Shown here piece after piece: positions 7,726 through 16,508 of a stretch of 64,000 nt of DNA; the stretch's first letter is position 1; each line of letters begins with the position of its first letter. Position numbers and translations under genes: made by a program. The notes under the pieces are model-generated. The model did not search any database. It saw only the letters and a list, made by a program, of their open reading frames with translations, and had not been told where the DNA came from. Source of the DNA: Niabella sp. (GTDB taxonomy: Bacteria > Bacteroidota > Bacteroidia > Chitinophagales > Chitinophagaceae); NCBI GenBank assembly GCA_017744715.1, contig JAGIAT010000001.1, positions 744,001-808,000 on the forward strand, in the 5' to 3' direction.

Positions 7726-8379
7726 ATGAAGTTTTTTATTGATACAGCCAACCTGGACCAGATCAAAGAAGCCAATGAACTGGGGATCCTGGATGGGGTA
7801 ACCACCAATCCCTCCCTGATGGCCAAAGAAGGAATTAAAGGACACGATGCTATAATGAAGCACTATAAGGATATCTGCGAAATGGTGGATGGCGACATTA
7901 GTGCAGAAGTAGTAAGCACGGAGTTCAACGATATTATAGAGGAAGGAAAAAAGCTGGCCGCCATTCATCCGAACATCGTGGTAAAAGTGCCCATGATTAA
8001 AGATGGCGTAAAAGCAATCAAATGGTTTACAGACAACGGTATTAAAACCAACTGTACGCTGGTATTTAATGCAGGACAGGCTATTTTATGTGCCAAGGCC
8101 GGGGCAAAATATGTATCTCCGTTTGTGGGCCGTATTGATGATACCGGCTGGGACGGCGTACAGCTGGTAGAACAGATCGTTCACATTTATAATATTCAGG
8201 GGCTGAAGACCCAGGTATTGGCGGCTTCCATGCGTAACTCCAACCATATTGTACGTTGTGCAGAAGTAGGCGCCCACGTGGTTACCAGTCCGCTGGATGC
8301 CATTCTCGGGTTGCTCAAACACCCGCTTACCGATAGCGGATTGGCGAAATTTTTAGATGATGCAAAGAAGCTTCAATAA
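7726..8379 (+). CDS. fsa: Fructose-6-phosphate aldolase/short transaldolase-family enzyme
   Basis: 217 residues, the short FSA/TalC subfamily length. It begins MKFFIDTANLDQIKEANELG, with GVTTNPSLMAKEG at residues 24-36 and the Schiff-base lysine in NIVVKVPM (Lys87). The C-terminus retains the oligomerisation helix. Family members perform aldol cleavage of fructose 6-phosphate or dihydroxyacetone transfer in the pentose phosphate pathway; sequence alone does not separate the two. It lies between ffs and a permease gene, 24 nt from the latter, so co-transcription is possible. Confidence 0.85.
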   Translation: MKFFIDTANLDQIKEANELGILDGVTTNPSLMAKEGIKGHDAIMKHYKDICEMVDGDISAEVVSTEFNDIIEEGKKLAAIHPNIVVKVPMIKDGVKAIKWFTDNGIKTNCTLVFNAGQAILCAKAGAKYVSPFVGRIDDTGWDGVQLVEQIVHIYNIQGLKTQVLAASMRNSNHIVRCAEVGAHVVTSPLDAILGLLKHPLTDSGLAKFLDDAKKLQ

Positions 8380-8403
8380 ATTCGCGAAAAATAATATTCG
8401 CAA

Positions 8404-9639
8404 TTGAATACAGCTTCCTTTATTGCACACCGGATTGCCTTTAATAAACAGCGTTCTTTTTCACGGTTTATTATCCGGTTGTCCATTGTTGCTACTGCGA
8501 TCAGCGTGGCCGTAATGATCATTACCCTGGCATTTGCCAACGGTTTTCAGCAAAAGGTGAGCGAAAAAGTATTTAGTTTTTGGGGCCATATCCGTATCCA
8601 GGAGATGGCCCCTTATCAATATGTGGTATCGGAAGAAATACCCATCAATGCCAACCCCGCGCTTGTTGCCCAGATAAGAAAGCATCCGCAGGTAAGTACC
8701 GTTCAGCCATTTGCCACCCGTTATGCCATCATAAAAACCAAGGACGACCTGGAAGGCGTGTTGGTGAAAGGGGTGGACAGCACCTATAACTTCGGTAACC
8801 TGCAATCCTTTATGCAACGCGGCCGGCCTCCCCGGTTTACAGACTCTACCTATGCCCGGGAAATCATGATATCGGAATATACGGCCCGGCAAATGAAGCT
8901 GGACACCGGTAGCCGGGTACTGATCTATTTTATCCGCCCGGATAATTCGCTGCGGCCAGACCGGTTAACGATTACCGGTATCTATAAAACCGGGATCGAA
9001 GAATACGATAAAACATTTGCCATTGGTGATATTAAACTGATCCGCCGGCTCAATGACTGGGAGCCGGACCAGATCGGCGGCTACGAGATCTTTTTAAAGG
9101 ACTACAAAAAAATCGGTATAGTATCCGATCAGCTAACCGCCCTGCCGCAGATGCCGGAAGAATGGGATGCCCAGGATATCAAGAATTTTGCACCCAATAT
9201 TTTCGACTGGCTGAACATGCAGGATGTAACACGGAACCTGCTCATCGCCATCATGATTGTTGTAGCGGTGATTAACCTGGTAACCTGCCTGATCATACTG
9301 GTACTGGAGCGCATGCGCATGATCGGTGTATTAAAGGCGGTGGGTGCTACAGACTGGACGGTTCAAAAGATCTTCCTGCAGCATAGCTTATTGATTACCC
9401 TGACGGGTATTATTGCCGGGGCTGCCGGGGCCCTGGGCCTATTGTATATGCAGGTAAAGACCGGTTTTATCAAACTGGATGAAACTGCCTATTATCTCAG
9501 CCAGGCGGCTGTTAAAATTTCATTGTGGGAAGTGCTGGCCATCTGTTCCGGTACATTCCTCGTATGCCTGCTGGTGCTGATGATTCCCACTTATATTGTT
9601 AAAAAAGTGCAGGTAGTAAAAGCCATTCATTTTAGATAG
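8404..9639 (+). CDS. FtsX/LolE-type ABC transporter permease
   Basis: 411 residues from a TTG. One transmembrane helix near residues 25-48 (LSIVATAISVAVMIITLAFA), a periplasmic MacB-like core of about 230 residues, then three C-terminal helices (about 285-400) of the FtsX domain. This is the LolC/LolE/MacB membrane topology, used in lipoprotein release or periplasmic mechanotransmission. No ATPase gene is adjacent, so the partner must be elsewhere. Upstream fsa ends 24 nt before. The start is uncertain; the TTG gives a short N-terminus before the first helix, which fits the family. Confidence 0.85.
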   Translation: MNTASFIAHRIAFNKQRSFSRFIIRLSIVATAISVAVMIITLAFANGFQQKVSEKVFSFWGHIRIQEMAPYQYVVSEEIPINANPALVAQIRKHPQVSTVQPFATRYAIIKTKDDLEGVLVKGVDSTYNFGNLQSFMQRGRPPRFTDSTYAREIMISEYTARQMKLDTGSRVLIYFIRPDNSLRPDRLTITGIYKTGIEEYDKTFAIGDIKLIRRLNDWEPDQIGGYEIFLKDYKKIGIVSDQLTALPQMPEEWDAQDIKNFAPNIFDWLNMQDVTRNLLIAIMIVVAVINLVTCLIILVLERMRMIGVLKAVGATDWTVQKIFLQHSLLITLTGIIAGAAGALGLLYMQVKTGFIKLDETAYYLSQAAVKISLWEVLAICSGTFLVCLLVLMIPTYIVKKVQVVKAIHFR

Positions 9640-9760
9640 GCGGGCGTTTAAAGTTTCAGGTTTAAGGTGCAACGTTGGGATTCCGTTTAAAGCCTGATGG
9701 GATGCTACTTTCTCAAATCCCGCGTATCAACGCTGATTGCTGAAGGCTCAAATCTGATTG

Positions 9761-10498
9761 CTACCTCAAATATGCCAGCAGAATACCCGTTGCCACTGCC
9801 GCGTTCAATGATTCCGCAGCCCCGATCCGTTCGATGGTGATTTTATGGGTAAGATACGCCGCCACCTCCGGGCAAATGCCTTTTGATTCATTACCAATGA
9901 TCAAAATGCCGCCGGCAGCTTCCCGGTTTTTATCCAGAGGCTGTCCGTTTAACACAGCGCCGTAAACTGCTACATCGCGTTGATCCGCCAGCCATCCGGG
10001 CAGGTCGGTATACGCTATGGGTATGCGAAACAGGCTGCCCATGGTGGCCTGCACCACCTTGCTGTTATAAACATCGGCACAGTCCCTGCTGCATACAATA
10101 CCCGGTACGCCAAACCAGTCGGCCGTCCGGATGATCGTACCCAGGTTTCCCGGATCCTGTATGCCGTCCAGTGCCAGCACCAGTCCGGGTTTGTGCTGCC
10201 AGCGGGTATGATCAACGTCTTTTTTCTCAATAAGCGCCACTGTTCCGTTCGGTGTTTTAAGCTGAGAAAGCTTCTCCAGTTCAAAAGGCGCAACCGCTAT
10301 CATTTCCACTTCCGGGTGCCTGGGCTGGTATTGCTGTACCCATTCTGCCAGCGCCCAAACTTTTTTAACAGTGATACCCGGCGTATTCAGCGCCTCATCC
10401 ACTATTTTTGGACCCTCAGCCAGGTAACAGTTTTCTGTATCCCTGAATTTTTTTTGGAATAAACTTTGAATATATTTGATTTCAGATTTACTAAGCAT
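9761..10498 (-). CDS. TrmH/SpoU-family RNA 2'-O-methyltransferase
   Basis: About 245 residues. The three SpoU motifs are clear: motif 1 in QDPGNLGTIIRTADWFG, motif 2 in IIGNESKGI and motif 3 in AAESLNAAVATGILLAYL. This trefoil-knot fold binds SAM and methylates a ribose 2'-OH in rRNA or tRNA. The substrate (for example a 23S rRNA G) is not decided by sequence. I prefer the ATG at 10498 (MLSKSEIKYIQSL) as the family-typical start; an in-frame ATG exists at 10510. It is divergent from tamL, a common arrangement in Bacteroidota. Confidence 0.88.
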   Translation of the reverse strand: MLSKSEIKYIQSLFQKKFRDTENCYLAEGPKIVDEALNTPGITVKKVWALAEWVQQYQPRHPEVEMIAVAPFELEKLSQLKTPNGTVALIEKKDVDHTRWQHKPGLVLALDGIQDPGNLGTIIRTADWFGVPGIVCSRDCADVYNSKVVQATMGSLFRIPIAYTDLPGWLADQRDVAVYGAVLNGQPLDKNREAAGGILIIGNESKGICPEVAAYLTHKITIERIGAAESLNAAVATGILLAYLR

Positions 10499-12877
10499 CT
10501 TATTGAACATTTAAACCATATAATCCTGGTAAAATCATTCAAAAATACATTTCTTCCCTTTGCCTGCGTTTTTACGTTACTGTTTTTATCTTCCTGTAAC
10601 GTTTTTACCGTAGTAAAGAAATACCCGGAGGAAGTACCCTTTGTTTTTGAAACCCGGGTGAAGGTGGAAAATGCAACGAGCAAGGAGGAAAAAGAACGGT
10701 TGGAAGCGGGTCTTAATGAACAGCTGGACGATAGCATCCAGTCGCGGAAAGTTGATAAAGTGTTATGGTCCGTAATCAAAAATCCGCCCCGGCTGGATAC
10801 CAGCCAGATCAGCAAGTCGATCCAGAATATGCACTACTACCTCAACGCGCAGGGCTATTTCCAGGACACAATCGGCTATGCCGTTGATGTGAAAAAGGTA
10901 GAACAGCAGCAACGGGCCTTTATTCAGTTTTTGGTATGGCCCAAACAGGTTACAAAGATCGATTCGCTGGCCTATGTACTTCAGAACGACAGTTTGCAGA
11001 AGGTAACGGATGACAACCGGAGAAATGCATTTATAAAAAAAGGCGATCCCTTCGCACAGGCGCCGATTTCCGCAGAAATGGACCGCCTCGTGGAGCTGTA
11101 CCGCAATAACGGGTACCTCCGGTTTTCGCGCGGCCTGCTGTTTGGGTTATGGGATACACTGGATGTGGCACTGCTGCAACCTTCCCTCGATCCGCTGGAT
11201 CAGGCATTGCAACTGGAGCGGCTCAAAAACAAACGGCTGAATCCTACGGCTAACCTGGAGATTCGCACAAGACCGATCGAAGACAGCGTTGCTATCCGGA
11301 AATATTTTGTGGGAAATTTTATAGTATATCCCAACAGCAGCGATACTTCCGGAGGCAACAGGAGCGAAACCGTACTGAAAAATGTAACCGTCATCCAGAA
11401 CGGAAAAGCGTTCAAACCCAAAATATTTCCACCCAACATCTATCTTAAAAAAGGTGATCCCTACGATCAGCGCCGTTATATACGAACGCTGAACCGCTTT
11501 AATAATATCGGTTCCTGGCGGATGGTAGATATTGCGCAGTTGCCGCGCGATAACCAGGATACCGTGGACTTTGCCATCAAACTGCTGCCGGCGAAAAAAT
11601 ACAATTTTACCACCAACGTTGAAGGAAGCTTCAGCCAGAGCGTGCTTTCCGGCAACTTTGTAGGCCTCGGTTTCAGCCTGGGACTGCAAAACCGCAACTT
11701 CGCCCGGGCCGCCAACCTGATGAGCACCAACGTAAATTACCTGGTGGAACTCGGGCAGTTAACCGCGGGCGATATCATCCAGACGCAGCAATTCAGTGCT
11801 ACCAATACGATCTCTTACCCCCGGTTTATTTTTCCGGGCATGAAAGGGTTTAAAGAAAACTTCCGTGGAAATTTCCGCTCCCTGTTTACACTAAGCGCTG
11901 CCAGCACGGAACGGCGCTATTTGTTCAACCTGACTTCCTTCAGCAGCGCCTGGGGCTATGAGTTTGGCTGGCGGGGCAGGGATTACAGCCGCAATAACCG
12001 GACCTTTAACCTTTCGGTGAAGATCCCCAACATCGAATACTCTTACCTCATCCGGCGCGACAGCCTGGATCGGATGATTGCCAAGAATCCTTCGATTAAA
12101 AATTTATTTTCTGACGGGCTGGTTACCTCGTCCATTGTAAAACTGATTATGCCCTGGGGTAGCATTAACGGACATAATAATAATGTGATCCGTGCAAATT
12201 TTGAAGAATCCGGCTTGTTAACCGGGTTGATCCGGAACCCGCTGTTTGATAAACATCTCTACCGTTTTATAAAACTGGATGTGGAATATGCGAAGTTGTA
12301 TAAATGGACGAAGACCTCGCTGGTATTGCGGGGTTTTGCAGGGGCCGGATACGAACTGGAATCCACAGTGAATCCTGATAAGCGCGCGCAAATGCCCTTC
12401 TTTAAACAGTATTACAGCGGGGGACCAAACAGTATGCGTGCCTGGCAGCTGCGGAGGCTGGGCCCGGGCTCCGCTGTTAAGGCCTTTGAAGGAGAGTATA
12501 GTTTTCCCGATCGTTTTGGCGATATGCAGCTGGAGGGCAACATTGAATACCGGATACCCCTGTTTAAAATGGGCGGCATTCCCATAAACGGCGCCGTATT
12601 TACGGATGTGGGGAACGTATGGCTGCTGAAAAAGGATGCCGGTCAGCCGGATGAGATTTTTAAACTGGGCCGCCTGGGTACCGATCTGGCCATCGGCTCC
12701 GGTGCCGGTGTACGGGTAGACCTGGGCTTTTTTGTAATCCGGCTGGATTATGCCTATAAGGTAAAAGACCCCAGCCCGTCTCCTGATCATGCCTCCCTCC
12801 GGAATAAATTTTTTGCCTACCCGTTTATAAAAGGAAGCCAGCTGCAGATTGGTATTGGTTATCCGTTTATTTTTTAG
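10466..12877 (+). CDS. tamL: TamL: BamA/TamA-family outer-membrane lipoprotein
   Basis: Up to 803 residues. A signal peptide with lipobox LSSC (Cys44 from the first ATG) is followed by POTRA-like repeats (to about residue 390) and a C-terminal 16-strand Omp85 barrel with the conserved GGPNSMRAWQLRRLGPG segment and a terminal aromatic strand GYPFIF. TamL is the Bacteroidota lipoprotein counterpart of TamA, thought to work with TamB in outer-membrane protein and lipid assembly; no tamB is adjacent here. The true start is doubtful: from ATG 10466 the signal peptide would be unusually long, and a promoter box lies after that ATG. A non-ATG start near 10526 (CTG) would give a normal 24-residue signal. 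Confidence 0.87.
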   Translation: MNIFDFRFTKHLIEHLNHIILVKSFKNTFLPFACVFTLLFLSSCNVFTVVKKYPEEVPFVFETRVKVENATSKEEKERLEAGLNEQLDDSIQSRKVDKVLWSVIKNPPRLDTSQISKSIQNMHYYLNAQGYFQDTIGYAVDVKKVEQQQRAFIQFLVWPKQVTKIDSLAYVLQNDSLQKVTDDNRRNAFIKKGDPFAQAPISAEMDRLVELYRNNGYLRFSRGLLFGLWDTLDVALLQPSLDPLDQALQLERLKNKRLNPTANLEIRTRPIEDSVAIRKYFVGNFIVYPNSSDTSGGNRSETVLKNVTVIQNGKAFKPKIFPPNIYLKKGDPYDQRRYIRTLNRFNNIGSWRMVDIAQLPRDNQDTVDFAIKLLPAKKYNFTTNVEGSFSQSVLSGNFVGLGFSLGLQNRNFARAANLMSTNVNYLVELGQLTAGDIIQTQQFSATNTISYPRFIFPGMKGFKENFRGNFRSLFTLSAASTERRYLFNLTSFSSAWGYEFGWRGRDYSRNNRTFNLSVKIPNIEYSYLIRRDSLDRMIAKNPSIKNLFSDGLVTSSIVKLIMPWGSINGHNNNVIRANFEESGLLTGLIRNPLFDKHLYRFIKLDVEYAKLYKWTKTSLVLRGFAGAGYELESTVNPDKRAQMPFFKQYYSGGPNSMRAWQLRRLGPGSAVKAFEGEYSFPDRFGDMQLEGNIEYRIPLFKMGGIPINGAVFTDVGNVWLLKKDAGQPDEIFKLGRLGTDLAIGSGAGVRVDLGFFVIRLDYAYKVKDPSPSPDHASLRNKFFAYPFIKGSQLQIGIGYPFIF
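10471..10478 (+). promoter_or_regulatory. -7 box TATATTTG for tamL
   Basis: A perfect TAnnTTTG match lying downstream of the first in-frame ATG (10466) of tamL. If used, that ATG would not be in the mRNA. Confidence 0.5.
10540..10547 (-). promoter_or_regulatory. -7 box TATTTTTG for the RNA methyltransferase
   Basis: A perfect TAnnTTTG on the minus strand, 30-42 nt upstream of the two candidate start codons. It lies inside the probable 5' coding region of the divergent tamL. Confidence 0.5.
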
Positions 12878-13188
12878 GGAATTTGAAAATTTGAAAATGT
12901 GGAAATGTGAAAATGGAGATCCCGTTACTGTTCGGTGCTACGTATCCTGATGGAATACAGGGATCGGAAATGAGAAATCAGAGGCCATAAATCAGAACCT
13001 GGAGCTTAAACGTGAAACCTTTCCCCTTCGGGAAGGTAGAACTAACCAATGAAAAATGTGAAATGTAAAAGTGAAGATGTCGTTCCTGTAGTTATACTTC
13101 TGTAAAAGATCACAAGATCCGGGAATTGAGCGCCTCACATCAAGCGCAGAACGGATCCAACGTGAAACTTTAAACCCCATACCTCAGA
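12878..13188. repeat. Convergent intergenic region with a degenerate direct repeat
   Basis: Between the 3' ends of tamL and truB. Two degenerate copies of a roughly 38-nt purine-rich sequence, containing GAAAATGTG and GAAATGT followed by GA-GAT-CGTT-CTG, lie at about 12893-12930 and 13051-13089. A small hairpin (CCTTTCCC with GGGAAGG) is near 13018-13036. No ORF, and no strong terminator for either gene. Confidence 0.45.
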
Positions 13189-13878
13189 TTACTCTTCCCT
13201 CATCCCTTCCGTAAATGCATCTATAGTAAGCGCATCATCCACCAAAAAGTCGCCGATGCGGGTACGGCGCAAACTGCTGAGGTAGGCCCCGCAGCCCAGT
13301 GCCTGTCCGAAGTCGTGCGCCAGGCTCCGGATATAAGTGCCTGTAGAACAAACTACCTTAAACGAAATTTCCGGAAGGTGGGTAGCATCTATTTCAAAGC
13401 TGGAAATGGTTACGGGGCGGGGATCGAGCTTTACATCGATGCCCTTCCTTGCCAGTTCGTAAACCCGTTTCCCGTCTTTTTTGATAGCAGAATGAGCCGG
13501 AGGCACCTGCAAAATATCGCCGGTGAATTGATGAGTGGCGGCCTCCATATCAAAAATGGTCAGCTGATCATAGGGCTTAAAATCCGTTGGTTCGCTTTCA
13601 AGATCATAAGTAGGAGTTACTGCCCCGATGGTGAATGTACCGGTATATTCCTTTTCCTTTGCCATATAGGCATTGATCTGCTTGGTAAATTTTCCGGTGC
13701 AGATAATAAGCAGGCCGGTAGCCAACGGATCCAGCGTGCCTGCATGTCCCACTTTTTTGATCCGGACCAGGTTGCGCACTTTCCGTACCGCATCAAAGGA
13801 AGTCCACTCAAGCGGCTTGTCGATCAGCAACACAGCTCCTTCAGCAAAATCAATATGCTTTAAATCTTCTTTTTTCAT
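13189..13878 (-). CDS. truB: tRNA pseudouridine(55) synthase
   Basis: 229 residues. The catalytic motif GHAGTLDPLATG (catalytic Asp50) and the active-site stretch STGTYIRSLAHDFG are intact. It isomerises U55 to pseudouridine in the T-psi-C loop of tRNAs. It is shorter than the roughly 310-residue E. coli enzyme because the C-terminal PUA domain is missing, as is usual in Bacteroidota. Upstream it abuts the NIPSNAP gene (89 nt), possibly one leftward unit. Confidence 0.93.
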   Translation of the reverse strand: MKKEDLKHIDFAEGAVLLIDKPLEWTSFDAVRKVRNLVRIKKVGHAGTLDPLATGLLIICTGKFTKQINAYMAKEKEYTGTFTIGAVTPTYDLESEPTDFKPYDQLTIFDMEAATHQFTGDILQVPPAHSAIKKDGKRVYELARKGIDVKLDPRPVTISSFEIDATHLPEISFKVVCSTGTYIRSLAHDFGQALGCGAYLSSLRRTRIGDFLVDDALTIDAFTEGMREE

Positions 13879-13966
13879 CTGCGGCGAAAATAAGTAGTAT
13901 CTGGTATTTTAAACCGGATTTCCGGATCCCGCCAAAACAGCGGTGTATGTGGAATCGTTGATCTGG

Positions 13967-14749
13967 TCAAAGATCGGAATAAGGAGTGGCTTTTAGGAAG
14001 GTAACATCAATATGGGATACATTCTCTTTGTATGCTTCCTGTGCATTCAGCTGTTTCCAGGCGCTATCCTTGCCGAAGTTTTTCCAGTTCTGACTACGGG
14101 CCTCCATATTGGCATGCGTGGTAAGATACATCAGGTTGGGCATGCGTTTACCGGCCAGTACTTCACCATAAAAAACCGCGTTGAAGCCCAGCCGCTTAAA
14201 GATCCCGATTTCGCCGCCCTCATTAAACATCTTTACTTTGCTGCGGAACCGTTTTTCAGAGCTGCTTTCATAACTGCGTAATTCGTAAACCCGTTGTGCT
14301 TTCGGGCCTTCCAGTTGAGGTACCTGCAATGCCGGTGCCATGGAAAAGGATTTTAAGAAAATAGTTTCGATGCGGTTATAAATGCCGGCTTTATTGGCAC
14401 TATTATGATAGCTGGCCGCTGCCTGCAGGTAACTGCGGTCGCTTTGTAAGCGTTCATCAAGCTGCGTCCATTGCTGCAGCTCGCGGAAGGGCACCAGCAC
14501 ATAGATCTTCTTTTCTGTAGCTGTGTCATTTTCCAGTGCCTTAAACACACCGATCCGTTGCAGCTGCAGCCGGTGCAGCGCCGGCACAAGCGCATGCTGC
14601 AGATAGTCGTCCAACTGTTGTTCCTGTTGTGCACTGGTATAATAAAATACCTGTAACCGGTAATATTCTCTTGGCGATTTGGGAGCCTGTGCTACCGGCC
14701 GGCCGGCAATGAACAAGGAAAGCAGCAAAAAAGCAAACACACGTTTCAT
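13967..14749 (-). CDS. Secreted NIPSNAP-family protein
   Basis: 260 residues from the ATG at 14749. The signal peptide is MKRVFAFLLLSLFIAGRPVAQ. Two ferredoxin-like alpha/beta barrel halves are visible: the first begins YYRLQVFYYTSAQQEQQLDDY (split), and the second begins RVYELRSYESSSEKRF, the classical NIPSNAP opening. Function in bacteria is unknown; the fold is often a dimeric small-molecule binder. The start is fixed by a -7 box (14777-14770) that lies inside any longer reading frame. It is divergent from mnmE. Confidence 0.78.
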   Translation of the reverse strand: MKRVFAFLLLSLFIAGRPVAQAPKSPREYYRLQVFYYTSAQQEQQLDDYLQHALVPALHRLQLQRIGVFKALENDTATEKKIYVLVPFRELQQWTQLDERLQSDRSYLQAAASYHNSANKAGIYNRIETIFLKSFSMAPALQVPQLEGPKAQRVYELRSYESSSEKRFRSKVKMFNEGGEIGIFKRLGFNAVFYGEVLAGKRMPNLMYLTTHANMEARSQNWKNFGKDSAWKQLNAQEAYKENVSHIDVTFLKATPYSDL

Positions 14750-14769
14750 TGAATAAAAATTAAAGAACG

Positions 14770-14777
14770 CAAAGGTA
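14770..14777 (-). promoter_or_regulatory. -7 box TACCTTTG for the NIPSNAP gene
   Basis: A perfect TAnnTTTG on the minus strand ending 20 nt before the ATG at 14749. Confidence 0.6.
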
Positions 14778-14823
14778 ACGGATGCGGCTGGTTTTCGCTT
14801 CTTTTCATCTGCGGCCGATTGCG

Positions 14824-14831
14824 TACTTTTG
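14824..14831 (+). promoter_or_regulatory. -7 box TACTTTTG for mnmE
   Basis: A perfect TAnnTTTG ending 4 nt before the mnmE ATG. The predicted transcription start coincides with the start codon. Confidence 0.65.
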
Positions 14832-14835
14832 AAAA

Positions 14836-16203
14836 ATGAATGTGCTTTCTGGTTTTGATGATACAATTGCGGCTATTGCAACACCTCCGGGTATAGGTGC
14901 CATAGGAGTGATACGGCTCAGTGGTAAAACCGCCATACCGGTAGCAGATGCGATTTTTAAAGGCAAAAAGCTGGAAGCGCAGCCAACCCATACGGTGCAT
15001 TTCGGACATATCATTGCTCCGGAGGATGGCAGTCTGGTTGATGAGGTGGTTGTTACACTATTCAAAGGTCCTAAAAGTTATACGGGCGAAGACGTGGTAG
15101 AGATCAGCGGGCATGGCTCTCCATATATTCTGCAGAAGATCCTGGAAGCGGCCATCAGCGCCGGGGCCAGACTGGCAAAGGCCGGGGAATATACACAGCG
15201 GGCGTTTCTGAACGGAAAGCTGGACCTGACGCAGGCTGAAGCGGTCGCCGACCTGATCGCGGCCGACAGCCAGGCGCAGCAACAGGCAGCGCTGCAGCAA
15301 CTGCGGGGTGGTTTTTCCGGCGACCTGGAAAAGCTGCGTGAGCAACTGATCAACTTTGCCGCACTTATTGAACTGGAACTGGATTTCAGCGATGAAGATG
15401 TGGAGTTTGCCGATCGGGAACAATTTCGCATATTGATCTCAAACCTCAGATCCCAGATCTCGAATCTCCTGCAATCCTTCCGGCTTGGCAATGTGATTAA
15501 AAATGGCGTCAGTGTAGCTATCATCGGTAAACCCAATGCGGGGAAAAGTACCCTGCTCAATGCATTGCTGAATGAAGAAAGGGCCATTGTAAGTGCTATT
15601 GCAGGAACCACCCGGGACACTATTGAGGAAACGCTGAATATTCAGGGCGTGTTGTTCCGGCTGATTGATACCGCCGGTATCCGGGAGCATACCACGGATC
15701 AGATTGAGAGCATTGGCATCGAGCGCAGCCGCAGGAACGCCGAAAAAGCAAGCCTGATCCTACACCTGGTGGATGTAACCGATCCGGATACATCCGGTAT
15801 CGAGTGGCTCAAACCATTTGCCGGTAAAACGATTGAAGTGTTGAATAAGACGGACCAGGTGTCCGGATCTCAGCGCTCCAATCTCCAATCTGCAATCTCC
15901 ATCAGTGCCAAGAAAAACACCGGTATCGAAGCGTTAAAGCAGCTCATGTATGAGCGCGCCGTGGGAGAAACCATCCATACAGAAAATACGATTGTAACCA
16001 ACGCCCGTCATTTTGATGCCCTTTCCAGAATGATGGAGAGCCTGGAGGCCATTGAGGCCGGTATGCGTGCGGGTTTAACCGGCGACCTGCTGTCGATAGA
16101 CATCCGCCGAACCCTGCATTATCTCGGAGAAATCACGGGTCAGGTAGAAGTAGACCGGGATATCCTGGGAACGATATTTGGTAAGTTTTGCATCGGAAAA
16201 TAG
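14836..16203 (+). CDS. mnmE: tRNA uridine-5-carboxymethylaminomethyl modification GTPase
   Basis: 455 residues. An N-terminal formyl-THF-binding domain (about 1-120) and helical domain surround a G domain with G1 GKPNAGKST (231-239), G2/G3 stretches GTTRDT and DTAG, and G4 NKTD. The C-terminus FCIGK carries the conserved catalytic cysteine. With MnmG it makes cmnm5U34 in tRNA. Length matches the family. Two short segments, around residues 199-213 and 342-355, are encoded by repeated AATCTC-like DNA without changing protein length. The transcript is probably leaderless. Confidence 0.95.
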   Translation: MNVLSGFDDTIAAIATPPGIGAIGVIRLSGKTAIPVADAIFKGKKLEAQPTHTVHFGHIIAPEDGSLVDEVVVTLFKGPKSYTGEDVVEISGHGSPYILQKILEAAISAGARLAKAGEYTQRAFLNGKLDLTQAEAVADLIAADSQAQQQAALQQLRGGFSGDLEKLREQLINFAALIELELDFSDEDVEFADREQFRILISNLRSQISNLLQSFRLGNVIKNGVSVAIIGKPNAGKSTLLNALLNEERAIVSAIAGTTRDTIEETLNIQGVLFRLIDTAGIREHTTDQIESIGIERSRRNAEKASLILHLVDVTDPDTSGIEWLKPFAGKTIEVLNKTDQVSGSQRSNLQSAISISAKKNTGIEALKQLMYERAVGETIHTENTIVTNARHFDALSRMMESLEAIEAGMRAGLTGDLLSIDIRRTLHYLGEITGQVEVDRDILGTIFGKFCIGK

Positions 16204-16455
16204 GTATACTAAACAAAGCAGCAATTTGCGATTGTATGCAATAGTTTAAAACATATTGTATTGTTGATATTGGTTTTATTGTGTCAAATTATGGAGTTTT
16301 TTTTAATAAAACACTCGATTTAAATCTATAAATCGGCTAAGAACCATCTTTTGATCACTGGTAAGTTGTTTATAGTTAAGTTTTTAGGATAGTCGGATGT
16401 AAAATCTAATATGTACTATATTCTTTTAATGTTTTTAATATCTTTATAGGGGTTC

Positions 16456-16467
16456 GACGTTAACGTC
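16456..16467. promoter_or_regulatory. 12-bp perfect palindrome, candidate operator
   Basis: GACGTTAACGTC is its own reverse complement and ends 2 nt before a -7 box (16470-16477). That places it in the promoter spacer, a usual repressor or activator position. Confidence 0.45.
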
Positions 16468-16469
16468 AA

Positions 16470-16477
16470 TAGGTTTG
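16470..16477 (+). promoter_or_regulatory. -7 box TAGGTTTG for the 16509 lipoprotein gene
   Basis: A perfect TAnnTTTG match about 31 nt upstream of the ATG at 16509. Confidence 0.5.
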
Positions 16478-16508
16478 TTCCTTGATTTTTATTTTAAACT
16501 TTAATTCT

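Larger units (their letters stand above)
16204..16508. other. AT-rich intergenic region before the lipoprotein gene
   Basis: About 300 nt, clearly AT-richer than the flanks, without ORF. It contains the palindrome and promoter listed separately near its right end. It marks the left edge of an AT-rich island that reaches to katG. Confidence 0.5.

Noticed and set aside
8404..9639. A complete LolCDE lipoprotein exporter
   Set aside because: Only a permease-type subunit is present; no ATPase or second permease gene is adjacent.
12218..12790. 190-codon leftward frame inside tamL
   Set aside because: An antisense shadow of the Omp85 barrel coding region, with no independent support.
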